From positions 1 through 54,889 of the forward strand of contig CAYYED010000024.1 in NCBI GenBank assembly GCA_964470785.1: DNA of 54,889 nucleotides. Reading direction: 5' to 3'. The notes beneath the pieces are model-generated. The model did not search any database and was not told where the DNA came from. It saw only the letters and a program-made list of their open reading frames with translations. Positions 24,657 to 33,582 of this stretch are shown one piece after another (the first letter of the stretch is position 1; each line of letters starts with the position of its first letter). The translations under genes and the position numbers were made by a program. This DNA is from CAYYED01 sp964470785. Its GTDB lineage: Bacteria; Patescibacteriota; Minisyncoccia; Minisyncoccales; PEYH01.

Positions 24657-26210
24657 TTATCGGTGCTTGGGCGTAACCCAAAAGCCCATATATCTTGCTA
24701 AAAGCCATCTGGTTTGAGCATCAATCGCCGGCAAAGAAGTGAAGAAAAACATTGTCAGCGGCAAAAATAACCATTGGAAACAGGAAAGAAAAACGCTAAT
24801 ATCTCTTTTCTTTTTGCCCGGCTTGGGAGGAAGCAAATAAAAAGTATAATACATTGAAGTAAAGAGCCCTATCATGGCAAAGGTAAGCGCTCTTCCGACC
24901 ATTCTGGGAAGATTATAAGAAAACATGGTCTGGCTAAATTCATCCCCGCCTAATGCTACGGGAAGCCAGCCCATAAACAAAAGCAATATTGAAGCGCACG
25001 CCCAGCTCCAATGGCCTTCTATTAATTCAAAGCTCAAAGAAAATTTTCTATATAGAGAAATTTTTTTATTTTTCAAAAACCCAAAAAGAAAATAGGCGAT
25101 ATCGCCTGCCCCGTATGCCCACCTTCTTTGCTGTTTGTAAATATTAATAATGGTTCTTAAGAGAGTTTTGTCCGCATTGGCATCCATGGAAATCGGGCAA
25201 TAAAGCGGCTCTACCCGATAGTCGCCGTCATAATAAAGAAAACACTGCCAGAAAATACGGGAATCATCAGAAACAACATCTGTCTGTTTAAATCCCACAT
25301 CCACCAGCGCTTTAAAAGGCATGGAGTGTGAAGAAAAAGTAATCAGTTTTTCCGGCCTTTCCTGGTTAATTATATGCCAGAAAGAACTGGAAAAAGAAAA
25401 CAAACGGGAAATTGCCGGAGCCTGCCAAATATTATTTAGAAATAGGGCAATCGGCTGATAGCTGGTTCTTAATGGTTTAGAAACGGTTAAATATTTATAG
25501 GTCAAACGGCTAAAATAATACGAAGGGACAGAAGTGTCTATATCAAAAGGAGAAAAAATTACCTTTTCATAGGCAATTCCTTCTCGGTCTAGAATTTCTT
25601 TTCCTCTTTTGGCTGCCCATGTTTCATTAGAGGATTTAGCGGCAATTTCCCCGGGTAAGTCAGCGGGATGGGCAGTAATAACAAATTTAAAAAATTTATT
25701 TTTAAATTCCTGCCCTATCTTTTGGGCAATAGGAATAATCTCTTCTCCTGCCCTTTCCTCTTGAGAAAGAATTACTATTATTTTTTTCTTAGGATAATCC
25801 GAACTTGCCAAGGAAGCAATTGTTTCTCTTACTATTTCATAGGGCTCCTTATACATTGGCAAAACCACTAATTGATAAATATCCTTCCATCCCCTGATAT
25901 TAAGTCCTATGGGGAATTCTCTAAGTCCTTCTAATTTTTTTAGCCAATTAATTTTATTGTTTTCCTGCATTCGTTTATAACCGGCTCTCATGTGAAAAGA
26001 AAAATATATTGATTTAAAAAGCCAGTATAAAACAAAAGTAATAATAAAAACAGCCACATAGTTCGGCCGGTAATACGAAAGTACAAAAGCGCCCGCCAAC
26101 GTTGCCCAAGTTAATACCCCCGGAAGCATCTCAAAAGAGCGGTACAAATACCGCTCTTTTCTGTTTTTTAAATCAGATGCCCTGGAAATTCTTAAATAAT
26201 ATTTAGACAT
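24657..26210 (-). CDS. Membrane glycosyltransferase, GT2 (cellulose-synthase-like)
   Basis: This polytopic family-2 glycosyltransferase is about 517 aa from the chosen start, ATG at 26210 (MSKYYLRIS). The longer open frame upstream is only translated tRNA-Glu. It has two N-terminal helices, a GT-A domain starting VVLPMYKEPYEI, the Asp-containing FSPFDIDTS, the acceptor-site Asp region VVSDDSRIFWQ and the QxxRW motif in YKQQRRWAYG. C-terminal helices (SWACASILLLFMGWLP and others) follow. Such enzymes transfer sugars from nucleotide sugars to polymers or lipids at the membrane; the product is unknown. It is transcribed after tRNA-Glu. Confidence 0.85.
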   Translation of the reverse strand: MSKYYLRISRASDLKNRKERYLYRSFEMLPGVLTWATLAGAFVLSYYRPNYVAVFIITFVLYWLFKSIYFSFHMRAGYKRMQENNKINWLKKLEGLREFPIGLNIRGWKDIYQLVVLPMYKEPYEIVRETIASLASSDYPKKKIIVILSQEERAGEEIIPIAQKIGQEFKNKFFKFVITAHPADLPGEIAAKSSNETWAAKRGKEILDREGIAYEKVIFSPFDIDTSVPSYYFSRLTYKYLTVSKPLRTSYQPIALFLNNIWQAPAISRLFSFSSSFWHIINQERPEKLITFSSHSMPFKALVDVGFKQTDVVSDDSRIFWQCFLYYDGDYRVEPLYCPISMDANADKTLLRTIINIYKQQRRWAYGAGDIAYFLFGFLKNKKISLYRKFSLSFELIEGHWSWACASILLLFMGWLPVALGGDEFSQTMFSYNLPRMVGRALTFAMIGLFTSMYYTFYLLPPKPGKKKRDISVFLSCFQWLFLPLTMFFFTSLPAIDAQTRWLLARYMGFWVTPKHR

Positions 26211-26218
26211 AAAAATCG

Positions 26219-26290
26219 CGCCCCCAAGGGGGATCGAACCCCTGTTTCCACCTTGAAAGGGTAATGTCCTAACCACTAGACGATGGGGGC
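26219..26290 (-). tRNA. tRNA-Glu(TTC)
   Basis: GCCCCCA/TTGGGGGC-type acceptor, anticodon loop CTTTCAA (anticodon TTC), T-loop TTCGATC. CCA is not encoded. The glycosyltransferase ATG lies eight bases downstream. Confidence 0.93.
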
Positions 26291-26390
26291 AAATACCCCA
26301 TCCCCCTCCTTCCTCCCCCTTCCCTTGGGGAAGGGGGAGGATAAAGGTGGGGGAAGGGGCAATGATCGCTGTTTAACTCTTATACTATAT
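26291..26390. repeat. G/C mirror repeat upstream of tRNA-Glu
   Basis: Another copy of 'cccatccccctccttcctccccc ... ggggaagggggaggataaagg' seen at 16770, 49360 and 54500. Confidence 0.65.
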
Positions 26391-26424
26391 CAAACATTGT
26401 AAAAATTCAATAGCCCTGATATTC

Positions 26425-26560
26425 TTAAAGATTAAATCGTTGAATAATTTTGCATCGGTTTAGCATACAGTTTTGCGTCAGTTTCGCGCTAATGGAAAAG
26501 ATACACTAAACTGACGCGAAACGAAACGCGAAACGGACGCTAAAAACAATCGTTCAACAT
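26425..26560. other. Nested inverted repeats upstream of tsaD
   Basis: GCGTCAGTTT (26475-26484) is the exact reverse complement of 26508-26517. The flanks add 'gtttcgcg / cgcgaaac' pairs and an outer GTTGAA/TTCAAC pair. The stretch also has iterated 'gcgaaac' units. It could fold as a long hairpin in a tsaD leader RNA or be a protein-binding operator. It does not match the other repeat families of the window. Confidence 0.5.
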
Positions 26561-26570
26561 TCTAAATATA

Positions 26571-27905
26571 ATGAAAATATTAGCAATTGAAACATCTTGT
26601 GATGATACCTGTATTGCTCTGGCAGAAACCTCTGCCAAAGGTTTTCGCTTGCTTTCAAATATAATCTCATCACAAACAAAAATTCACCGCAAATGGGGCG
26701 GAGTTTATCCTGCCTTGGCGCGCAGAGAACATCAAAAAAATCTTACTCCACTATTAGCAAAAGCACTGCAAAAAGCAAATCTTTTAAGTCCTGCGGATAA
26801 AAAGAAAAAAATTAAAACAACAAAGAAAGCTTTAGTGATGAAAGATATTTTAGAAAGAGAGAAAGACCTTTATAAACCATTAAAAAAATTTTTAGAAAAA
26901 GAGCAAAAACCGAAAATTGACCTGATTGCCGTAACGCATGGTCCGGGTCTGGACCCCTGCCTTTGGACCGGCGTGAACTTTGCCAAAGCCCTTGCTCATT
27001 TTTGGAACTTGCCTATTATTGGAATCAATCATATTGAAGGACACATAATCGCAAATTTGCTCCCGCAAATTTGCTCAAAATCAAAAATCCTTAGGCCGAT
27101 CTCTGAAGCGATCAGCGGGCTAGGCAAAAATCGAAAGCATGCCCCGTACAAGATCGAAGGTTCTGTTACGGGGTCAAAAATAATAAATTTCCCGGCGGTT
27201 TGCTTGGTGGTTAGCGGTGGACATACGCAACTTATTTTAATCGAAAGAATGGGAAAATATAAAATACTTGGAGAAACAAGGGACGATGCGGCCGGAGAGG
27301 CCTTTGATAAAATTGCCAGGATTCTGGGGCTTCCTTATCCCGGAGGACCCTCTATTGCCGCCGTCACGGCTAAATTCTCTGATAAATTATTCTTCGAGCG
27401 GAAGGAAAAAAAATATCTAAAAAACAGTTCTCGACGAGTTCAAATTATAAAAGTGTGTTTACCGCGGCCGATGATGTATACCAAGGATTATGATTTTAGT
27501 TTTTCCGGATTAAAAACCGCTGTCTTGTATGATTATAAAAAAAGAACTAAAAAACAAAGGGAATCGCAAAATTATGTCGGGGCAATGGCAAGCGAAGCAC
27601 AACAAGCGATTGTTGATGTTCTGGTTAAAAAAACAATTAAAGCGGCTAAGGACCACCGAATAAAATCAATACTTTTAGGAGGAGGCGTGGCGGCTAACAA
27701 ACTTCTTAAAAAATCGCTTCAAGAAAAAGTTTCCCAAGAAAAACAAAGTTTTCAACTTCATTTTTGCAAACCAATATATTATACTGATAATGCGGCAATG
27801 ATTGCGGCCGCGGCTTTTTTTCATTGGAGCAGAATGAGCAATGGAGAAAAAGAAAAAGCAATGAACTGGAAACAAATAAAAGCAGAACCAAATTTGCGGA
27901 TATAA
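26571..27905 (+). CDS. tsaD: tRNA N6-adenosine threonylcarbamoyltransferase TsaD
   Basis: TsaD, with TsaB/E, adds threonylcarbamoyl to A37 of ANN-decoding tRNAs. The 444-aa protein is about 100 aa longer than usual. Core motifs are kept: MKILAIETSCDDT (1-13), metal-binding HIEGH (154-158), SGGHTQL (215-221), DDAAGEAFDK and GGGVAANK. Extra lysine-rich residues (~74-114) fall before 'LIAVTHGPG'. Residues ~173-203 are encoded by a copy of the 'cctagcc..gatcgctccagcggtcggcctagg' palindrome followed by another G/C-rich unit, inserted in frame between HIEGH and GGHTQL. A third possible insertion lies at 'FFERKEKKYLKNSSRRV', encoded by 'cttcgagcgg ... gttctcgacgag'. Confidence 0.94.
   Translation: MKILAIETSCDDTCIALAETSAKGFRLLSNIISSQTKIHRKWGGVYPALARREHQKNLTPLLAKALQKANLLSPADKKKKIKTTKKALVMKDILEREKDLYKPLKKFLEKEQKPKIDLIAVTHGPGLDPCLWTGVNFAKALAHFWNLPIIGINHIEGHIIANLLPQICSKSKILRPISEAISGLGKNRKHAPYKIEGSVTGSKIINFPAVCLVVSGGHTQLILIERMGKYKILGETRDDAAGEAFDKIARILGLPYPGGPSIAAVTAKFSDKLFFERKEKKYLKNSSRRVQIIKVCLPRPMMYTKDYDFSFSGLKTAVLYDYKKRTKKQRESQNYVGAMASEAQQAIVDVLVKKTIKAAKDHRIKSILLGGGVAANKLLKKSLQEKVSQEKQSFQLHFCKPIYYTDNAAMIAAAAFFHWSRMSNGEKEKAMNWKQIKAEPNLRI
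27089..27125. repeat. In-frame palindromic repeat inside tsaD
   Basis: The stretch 'ccttaggccgatctctgaag' plus 'cgatcagcgggctaggc' matches the reverse complement of 39691-39725 at about 32 of 36 positions. Confidence 0.8.
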
Positions 27906-27924
27906 AATCAATCCTCAAATCCTA

Positions 27925-28130
27925 ATTTTAAAATGACACAACGGTGTCATCCCCATGCGTGTCCATGTCATCCCCGCGCAGGCGGGGATCCAAACAATGG
28001 ATTCCCGCCTTCGCGGGAATGACAGAAGAGAGCGGGAATGACAGATGGATTCCCGCCGGAGATTTATGGATTCCCGTTGCCGCCTTCGCGGGGACAGGCT
28101 CCGCGGGAATGATGCTGTTGTATTATTTAG
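27925..28130. repeat. Palindromic intergenic repeats between tsaD and the PrsW-like gene
   Basis: It holds 'gtcatccccatgcgtgtccat', 'gtcatccccgcgcaggcgggga' and several 'ggattcccgcc' units. The long frame that continues upstream of the PrsW-like gene is translated from these repeats. Confidence 0.7.
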
Positions 28131-28147
28131 GGTTTCGAATTTATAAA

Positions 28148-28888
28148 ATGCTCAACTACTCCCTCTTCATCATCCTCGGTCTCCTGCCAAGCTTTATCTG
28201 GCTTCTCTTTTATTTGCAAAAAGACCGCCATCCCGAGCCCAAGGAAATGATTATAAGGATATTCATCTATGGGATGGCTGTTACTATTCCGGCTGCGCTT
28301 ATGGAGTGGGGCTTTTTAGAATTCTTAAAAACCCTTGCTATTCCCCCGACCTGGCTGATAATAATATATTTTCTTCTTGGCGTTGCTTTGGTAGAAGAAG
28401 TAATCAAATATCTAGTAGTAAAGTTTTCTGCCCTGAAAAGCCACCATTTTGACGAACCTGTTGATGCCATGATTTATATGATTATTGCCGGCTTGGGGTT
28501 TGCCGCAGTAGAAAATATTTTAATTCTTTTTCCCCTAAACGAGCCGGGACTCCTGCAAAAAACCACGTTAACGCTTTTTGGAAGATTTATTGGAGCCACA
28601 TTTTTGCACGCGCTTTGTTCGGCAAACATCGGCTTCTTTTTAGCGCTCTCTTTATCTAAAATGCGCTGCGGCAAACTGCTCTTGTTTTTCGGGCTCTTCT
28701 CTTCTACCGTCTTGCACGGTATCTATAATATTGCTATAACAATGAAAGGAAATACTGGCACAAAAATATTATTCTTTTTATTGTTAGGTCTTTTCTTGAT
28801 CGTTTTGGCAGAATTTAGTAAAATTAAAAAACTGAAAAGCATCATCCATTTTAAAAGACCTCTCCCCCGCCTTTCCTCTCCCTTGTAG
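28148..28888 (+). CDS. PrsW-like intramembrane metalloprotease
   Basis: The protein is about 246 aa from the ATG at 28148 (MLNYSLFIILG); upstream codons are repeat-derived. It has about eight membrane helices. The family's conserved residues are VEEVIKYL (EExxK), FAAVEN, FLHALCS and LHGIYN, which contain the Glu/His residues expected for metal binding. PrsW cleaves anti-sigma factors in Bacillus. No anti-sigma gene is visible here, so the substrate is unknown. Confidence 0.85.
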   Translation: MLNYSLFIILGLLPSFIWLLFYLQKDRHPEPKEMIIRIFIYGMAVTIPAALMEWGFLEFLKTLAIPPTWLIIIYFLLGVALVEEVIKYLVVKFSALKSHHFDEPVDAMIYMIIAGLGFAAVENILILFPLNEPGLLQKTTLTLFGRFIGATFLHALCSANIGFFLALSLSKMRCGKLLLFFGLFSSTVLHGIYNIAITMKGNTGTKILFFLLLGLFLIVLAEFSKIKKLKSIIHFKRPLPRLSSPL

Positions 28889-28901
28889 GCCCTCCCCCTT
28901 G

Positions 28902-28907
28902 TATAAT
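28902..28907 (+). promoter_or_regulatory. Candidate -10 element for the small heat-shock gene
   Basis: A perfect TATAAT lies 13 bases before the ATG at 28921, so the mRNA would start close to the start codon. No good -35 is seen. Confidence 0.4.
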
Positions 28908-28920
28908 TAATTTTTAATTT

Positions 28921-29316
28921 ATGTCTATTTTTAAAAAGAAAAAAGAAATTTCCCAAACAAAGGACTGGTTCTCTCTGGATAACGAAGGCGAGCTAACCAT
29001 TGATGCTTATGAAACAGACAAGGACTTTGTTATCCAATCCACCATTGCAGGAGTGAGCGCCAAAGATATTGAAATTTCTGTGGAAGAAGATATGCTTATT
29101 ATCAAAGGAACAAGAGAAAAGCCCAAAGAAACCGAGGAAGAAAAAAATTATTTTCAGCAAGAATGTTTTTGGGGCGCATTTTCCAAAAAAATAATCCTGC
29201 CGGAAAAAATAAATATTTCTCAAACTAAAGCAGTGGTCAAAAACGGAATTTTAACCTTGCACATTCCTAAAACGAAAAAATCCATTGCCCAAAAAGTAAC
29301 CATTAAAGATAAGTAA
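28921..29316 (+). CDS. Small heat-shock protein (Hsp20/alpha-crystallin)
   Basis: Hsp20 proteins are ATP-independent holdases. The 131-aa protein has the alpha-crystallin domain from about residue 22 (ELTIDAYETDKDFVIQ). It includes the GVSAKDIEISVEEDMLIIKG segment and the conserved 'NGILTLHIPK' near the C-terminus. A short charged N-terminus (KKKKEISQTKDWF) and basic tail flank it. It precedes the mannosyltransferase gene by three bases. Confidence 0.92.
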   Translation: MSIFKKKKEISQTKDWFSLDNEGELTIDAYETDKDFVIQSTIAGVSAKDIEISVEEDMLIIKGTREKPKETEEEKNYFQQECFWGAFSKKIILPEKINISQTKAVVKNGILTLHIPKTKKSIAQKVTIKDK

Positions 29317-29319
29317 AAA

Positions 29320-30612
29320 ATGAGCTGGCAAGGATGGTTTTTATTTTTGCTAATTTGTGCTTCCTTTTTCGTCCACTTTTTCGACCTATCCTGGCCCGCA
29401 CAAGTAGTTTTTGACGAATATTATTTTGGAAAATTTGCTTCTGCTTATCTCACCAAAACTCCTTATTTTGACATCCATCCTCCAACGGGAAAATTAATGC
29501 TTGGAGCTGCGACCTGGCTTTTCCAAATAAACCCTGTTTGCAAATTTGAAGCAGTCGGACATCCTTGCGACCCGCATATCTTTTTGGCCTTAAGGTTTTT
29601 TCCTGCTTTGTTTGGCTCCCTTTTGGTAATCGTATTTTATGCTTTTATTAAAGAATTAACCAAATCAAAGAATATAGCGCTTATTGGCGCTTTTTTATTG
29701 GTTTTTGAAAATGCTATTCTTTCGCAGGCAAGGCATATTTTTATTGACATCTTTTTGCTCTTTTTTGGAGTCCTTTCCTTGTGGCTATTTTTAAAAGCTC
29801 TAAAAATAAAAGAGAATAAAAAACAATGGTTCTTTTTTGCGCTTTCTGCTATTGCCTTGGGCCTTTGTTTTTCCGTAAAATGGACCGGCTTGGGCTTTGC
29901 CGGAATAATTTTTTTCTTAGGGATCTTAAATGTGGCGGAAAGCAAAATTAGTCCTGCCAAATTATTTAAAATCGGGGCAATAACAGCAAGTATTGTTTGC
30001 GCTATTTACCTGCTCAGTTTCTGGATTCATTTTCAATTGATCCCTGCCGGCGGAGATGTGGACCTATATTTAGGCGAAAATTTTCAAGGTCTCAATTTTA
30101 TAGAAAAAATAATAAAAATAAATAGCATAATGCTTCTATCCAATGAAAATATTCCTGCCGGCCATCCATCAGAAAGTCGCTTTTATGCTTGGCCCTTTAT
30201 GCATAAAATTATCAATTATGGAAGTTATGGAAGTCATGGAGAACCAGAATTTAAGCAAATTTCCTTAACCGGAAATTCGGTAATTTGGTATCTTTCTACT
30301 TTTAGTATATTGCTCTTAATGATTGGATTATTCTCTAAGCAAGCCAGAAAAGAATTTTTTATTTCTCCATTTTTAACATTTTTTATTACCACTTCTTATT
30401 TTCTTAACCTTTTGCCTTTTGTTCTTATTGCCCGCTCTACTTTTCTTTATCATTATTTTCCTTCTTATTTATTCGCTATAATTGCCCTTGCTTTTCTGTT
30501 AAACTGGATACGGAAACGCAACAAAACGGCTTTTATTATAATGCTTATTATTATTCTCGCCGGCTTTGTGGCGATGCTTCCCACAACCTACGGCTTCCCT
30601 GCTTATTTTTAG
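29320..30612 (+). CDS. Dolichyl-phosphate-mannose-protein mannosyltransferase (GT39/PMT)-like
   Basis: The 430-aa polytopic protein has the PMT N-terminal signature: VVFDEYYFGKFASAYL with the catalytic DE, then 'YFDIHPPTGKLMLG'. About nine to eleven helices follow. PMT enzymes O-mannosylate exported proteins using a polyprenyl-phosphate sugar. In this window, secreted Ser/Thr-rich proteins and pilins are possible substrates, but that is inference. It starts three bases after the heat-shock gene, so it is co-transcribed. Confidence 0.87.
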   Translation: MSWQGWFLFLLICASFFVHFFDLSWPAQVVFDEYYFGKFASAYLTKTPYFDIHPPTGKLMLGAATWLFQINPVCKFEAVGHPCDPHIFLALRFFPALFGSLLVIVFYAFIKELTKSKNIALIGAFLLVFENAILSQARHIFIDIFLLFFGVLSLWLFLKALKIKENKKQWFFFALSAIALGLCFSVKWTGLGFAGIIFFLGILNVAESKISPAKLFKIGAITASIVCAIYLLSFWIHFQLIPAGGDVDLYLGENFQGLNFIEKIIKINSIMLLSNENIPAGHPSESRFYAWPFMHKIINYGSYGSHGEPEFKQISLTGNSVIWYLSTFSILLLMIGLFSKQARKEFFISPFLTFFITTSYFLNLLPFVLIARSTFLYHYFPSYLFAIIALAFLLNWIRKRNKTAFIIMLIIILAGFVAMLPTTYGFPAYF

Positions 30613-30630
30613 TATAGTCAATACGAAAAT

Positions 30631-31023
30631 ATGATTAAAAAAATTTATACAAGCGACCCTTGGAAGAACGGAAAATTTGTAGACCTTTGGTCTATAGGAC
30701 ATTTTATTTTAGGTATGCTTTTGGCCTATGCTATTCCTTTTCTGGAAATTCGTTTTTCTTGGGCTTTTTTCACTGCTCTTCTTATAATGTTTTTATGGGA
30801 ACTGTTTGAGGTCTTTGCCAAAATTAAAGAAACTATGACTAACCGGATTATAGATATTTTACTGGGATTATTGGGATTCTTATTAATTATTCCTTTATTT
30901 AGCCATGTGGGCCAAAATACATTAATTGTTATCTTTGTTTTTCTTTTGGGATCAAGCGGAATTTTGTTAATTTTTGGAAACAGAGCACATAGGGCAAGAA
31001 AAAAACTAATTTATTATGGCTAA
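30631..31023 (+). CDS. Small multi-spanning membrane protein, unknown function
   Basis: The 130-aa protein has about four predicted helices. It begins 'DPWKNGKFVDLWSIGHFILG' with a His in the first helix and has 'WELFEVFAKIKETMTNRIID' in the second half. This fits small bacterial membrane proteins of unknown function. It overlaps the following LTA-synthase-like gene by 8 bases and probably belongs to the same envelope operon. Confidence 0.72.
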   Translation: MIKKIYTSDPWKNGKFVDLWSIGHFILGMLLAYAIPFLEIRFSWAFFTALLIMFLWELFEVFAKIKETMTNRIIDILLGLLGFLLIIPLFSHVGQNTLIVIFVFLLGSSGILLIFGNRAHRARKKLIYYG

Positions 31024-32746
31024 TCTATTAAAAAAATCTAACTGTTTTAAAAAATATTTTGGCAAAAAAGAAATCAATTTTTTGGTTTTTACAGCGCTTT
31101 GTTTTTTTCTGTTCTTGAATTTTTTGAAAGTATTTGTTTTTGCGGTTTATATGAACAGCGTTAATGTTTATATTTTTTGGTCTACTCTTATTAAGGTGTT
31201 TGCTCTTTTTATTTTAATAACTGCGGTTTATTTGTTTTTTATAAAATTCCGCAAGCCGTATCTGTTTATATCCTTTTATTTGATCCAATTAACTTATATT
31301 TTTATTAATCTAAGCTATTATTTTTATTTCAGGCTCTATTTAAATTTTTGGTTTATGTTTTCTTCTGCAGGAGAAGGGATGGAAACCGCTCTTCGCGGGG
31401 GCGTGCCATGGGACCCAAGGGTTTTAATCGTATTAATTGACCTTCCTTTTTTTGTTCTTGTTCTCTGTTTTTATAAAAGATTATCGGCATTTAGCAGAAA
31501 AATTTATTCTTTAAGAAAAAAACTTTTCATACTATGGCTGGTTTTGTGGACAGTCGTGATTGGATTTTATTATATTGAATCCAGATGGATATTTGCGCCC
31601 TTTGAATGGCGCTACAGAGACAGCGCCAAGGATAATATTTTTATTGTTTCTAAAATGGGAACTCTTTTTAATAATTTTTTAGGCGTAATTGACTATTATA
31701 AAGAAATAAAGGCCATGGAAAATATTGACTATGGAGAATTTTTTAAAAAAGCAAAAACGAACGAACAAATAAATAATATTATTTTTATACAATTAGAAAC
31801 CGTTGGTTCTAATATAATCAGACATAAATATAAAGGAGAATATATAATGCCCTTTCTGGCGAAAATGTCTAAAGAAAATATTTACTATCCCTATGTTTAC
31901 GCTTTTCACGGCAGGGGCGGGACCTCTGACAGCGAGTTTGCGATTTTAAACAATACGCCCAGCTCTAATATCTTCCCTTCAGGCCAGTTAAAAAATTATC
32001 ATTACTCTAATTCTATTATTAGACAATTAACAAAAAATAATTATGAAGCATTCGCTTTTCATGGAAACAAGGGGAATTTTTTTGGCAGAGATGTTGCTTT
32101 CCCTAAATATGGATTTAATAAATTATATGATATTCATAAAATGAATTTAAAAGAGCAAGGATGGGGCGCGGCCGATGAAAAAGTGTTTGATTTTGTAATC
32201 AAAAAATTAGAAAACCAGAATGAACCATTTTTCTATCATATTATTACTATGTCCAGTCATGAACCGTTTATTTTTATTCCCCAATATTATCAAAATGCTT
32301 TTTTCAATGATATAGAGGATAGTTTAACAAAAAACTTTTTTCTGTCTATGAATTATGTAGATGTTATGCTTCAAAATTTTATTAAACACATTCAAAACGA
32401 TTTTCCAAACACTTATATTTTTATCTACGGAGACCATCCTCCTTCCCAAAGAGTAAAAAGCGATCTTTTTAATTGTTCTACCCTGATAATAGATAATAAT
32501 TATATGGAATTTGTTCCGCTAATTATTGTAAGCCCTCAAAAAGAACAACACAAAGAAACAAATAAAGCAGCTTCTTTCTTGGATATCGGCATCACTGCCC
32601 TTGATTCTTCGGGTATTCCCTTTGAGATAAAAAGCAGGGGGGAATTACTTTTAGGCGCCAACCTCCAAAAATGCATTCCTGTCGGAGCAGATTGTTACCA
32701 GAGAGATTATTTATTTCAAAAAGCACAATCAATAAAAAAACAATAA
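31016..32746 (+). CDS. LTA-synthase-like sulfatase-fold phosphoglycerol transferase
   Basis: The 576-aa protein has about five N-terminal helices (residues ~20-185) and an extracytoplasmic sulfatase-fold domain. Visible features are 'IIFIQLETVGSN' (metal-binding Glu), 'GRGGTSDSEFAILN' (probable nucleophile Thr), 'HIITMSSHEPF' and 'FIYGDHPP' (metal-binding Asp/His). This fits LtaS-type enzymes that polymerise or transfer phosphoglycerol from phosphatidylglycerol. The acceptor in this organism is unknown. It is the last gene before a terminator. Confidence 0.88.
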   Translation: MANLLKKSNCFKKYFGKKEINFLVFTALCFFLFLNFLKVFVFAVYMNSVNVYIFWSTLIKVFALFILITAVYLFFIKFRKPYLFISFYLIQLTYIFINLSYYFYFRLYLNFWFMFSSAGEGMETALRGGVPWDPRVLIVLIDLPFFVLVLCFYKRLSAFSRKIYSLRKKLFILWLVLWTVVIGFYYIESRWIFAPFEWRYRDSAKDNIFIVSKMGTLFNNFLGVIDYYKEIKAMENIDYGEFFKKAKTNEQINNIIFIQLETVGSNIIRHKYKGEYIMPFLAKMSKENIYYPYVYAFHGRGGTSDSEFAILNNTPSSNIFPSGQLKNYHYSNSIIRQLTKNNYEAFAFHGNKGNFFGRDVAFPKYGFNKLYDIHKMNLKEQGWGAADEKVFDFVIKKLENQNEPFFYHIITMSSHEPFIFIPQYYQNAFFNDIEDSLTKNFFLSMNYVDVMLQNFIKHIQNDFPNTYIFIYGDHPPSQRVKSDLFNCSTLIIDNNYMEFVPLIIVSPQKEQHKETNKAASFLDIGITALDSSGIPFEIKSRGELLLGANLQKCIPVGADCYQRDYLFQKAQSIKKQ

Positions 32747-32754
32747 TTTTTAAT

Positions 32755-32784
32755 TAAAAAACCCGTATAATAACGGGTTTTTGC
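32755..32784 (+). terminator. Intrinsic terminator of the envelope-gene operon
   Basis: Stem aaaacccgt/aacgggttttt with an AATAAT-type loop and T-run, eight bases after the LTA-synthase-like stop. Confidence 0.85.
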
Positions 32785-32842
32785 TTATTTGTGCCGAGGG
32801 TGGAATTTGCACGCTTGGATGACCGGGTAATCTCATATTTGA

Positions 32843-32924
<82 letters not shown>

Positions 32925-33003
32925 AAAAAAACATATATAAAAACAAAATTAGTGCAAATCAATCTTGCCGAATAAAAACCATCTGCCAACACCGGCATAG
33001 AAG

Positions 33004-33039
33004 CAACAATCCCCACGCCTAAGGCAATGAGGATTGTTG
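33004..33039 (-). other. Hairpin downstream of the pilin-module operon
   Basis: CAACAATCC (33004-33012) pairs with GGATTGTTG (33031-33039) around a smaller GCC/GGC stem. There is no T-run on the minus strand, so it is not a clear terminator; it may stabilise the 3' end of the operon mRNA. Confidence 0.4.
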
Positions 33040-33085
33040 TATTGTTAAAGCAAGTCCGTTATAACGTCTACCGCTGATCAGATTA

Positions 33086-33439
33086 TTACGGTTTAACCAA
33101 ATGCTCTACTAGTGCTATTAATCCTCTGGACAACATGGCAATAGCTACGCCAATCAAGCCAAACATTACCCATTGCCTTGCCTTAGTCACGCTTTCCGGA
33201 TTGCCTCCGGCAGTCACAAAAAGATAGCCGGCAAGGATAAAACAAACTGCGGCAATTAATAAGAAAAATCCCCAAACATAACCGGCAATTGTGATTGGAA
33301 TTGCCAACGCTTGCTCGCCTGTGTATTCGGGTGGCGCTGCTGGTGTCACCGCAGGCCAGCTCTGTGCAGCTACAAACGATAGCGGCACTAAGCTAATAAT
33401 TGCCAATAGGCCAATAACTCCAATTATTTTTTTATTCAT
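33086..33439 (-). CDS. T4SS-pilin-like (TrbC/VirB2-type) membrane protein
   Basis: The 117-aa protein has a signal peptide (to about AAQ, residue 26) and two helices: YVWGFFLLIAAVCFILAGYL and VMFGLIGVAIAMLSRGLIAL. Between them is the loop TAGGNPESVTKARQW. The helix-(S/T)xGGxPExxxxGRxx-helix pattern is shared with the next three genes upstream. Such proteins resemble conjugative pilins. No conjugation ATPases or mating-pore genes are seen in the window. Confidence 0.72.
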   Translation of the reverse strand: MNKKIIGVIGLLAIISLVPLSFVAAQSWPAVTPAAPPEYTGEQALAIPITIAGYVWGFFLLIAAVCFILAGYLFVTAGGNPESVTKARQWVMFGLIGVAIAMLSRGLIALVEHLVKP

Positions 33440-33582
33440 TGTAATAAGAATTTAATTTTTTATTTCCGCGTTTTAACGGAACCGACCTTTTGTATTTTTC
33501 TGATTACTTCATTATAAATAATTCTTTATAATAAGCAAGCAAGATTTCCACATCCCTTGAATTCTGCGCTTTATGATAATTT

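Noticed and set aside
26211..26276. Upstream extension of the glycosyltransferase frame
   Set aside because: The added residues are tRNA-Glu read as protein; the ATG at 26210 gives the normal membrane protein start.
27944..28147. Upstream extension of the PrsW-like frame
   Set aside because: It is translated from 'gtcatcccc' repeats; the hydrophobic start MLNYSLFIILG at 28148 fits the family.
32925..33080. A short minus-strand frame with a signal-like stretch running into tRNA-Leu
   Set aside because: It ends within the tRNA, has no SD or domain, and overlaps a hairpin; chance is more likely.
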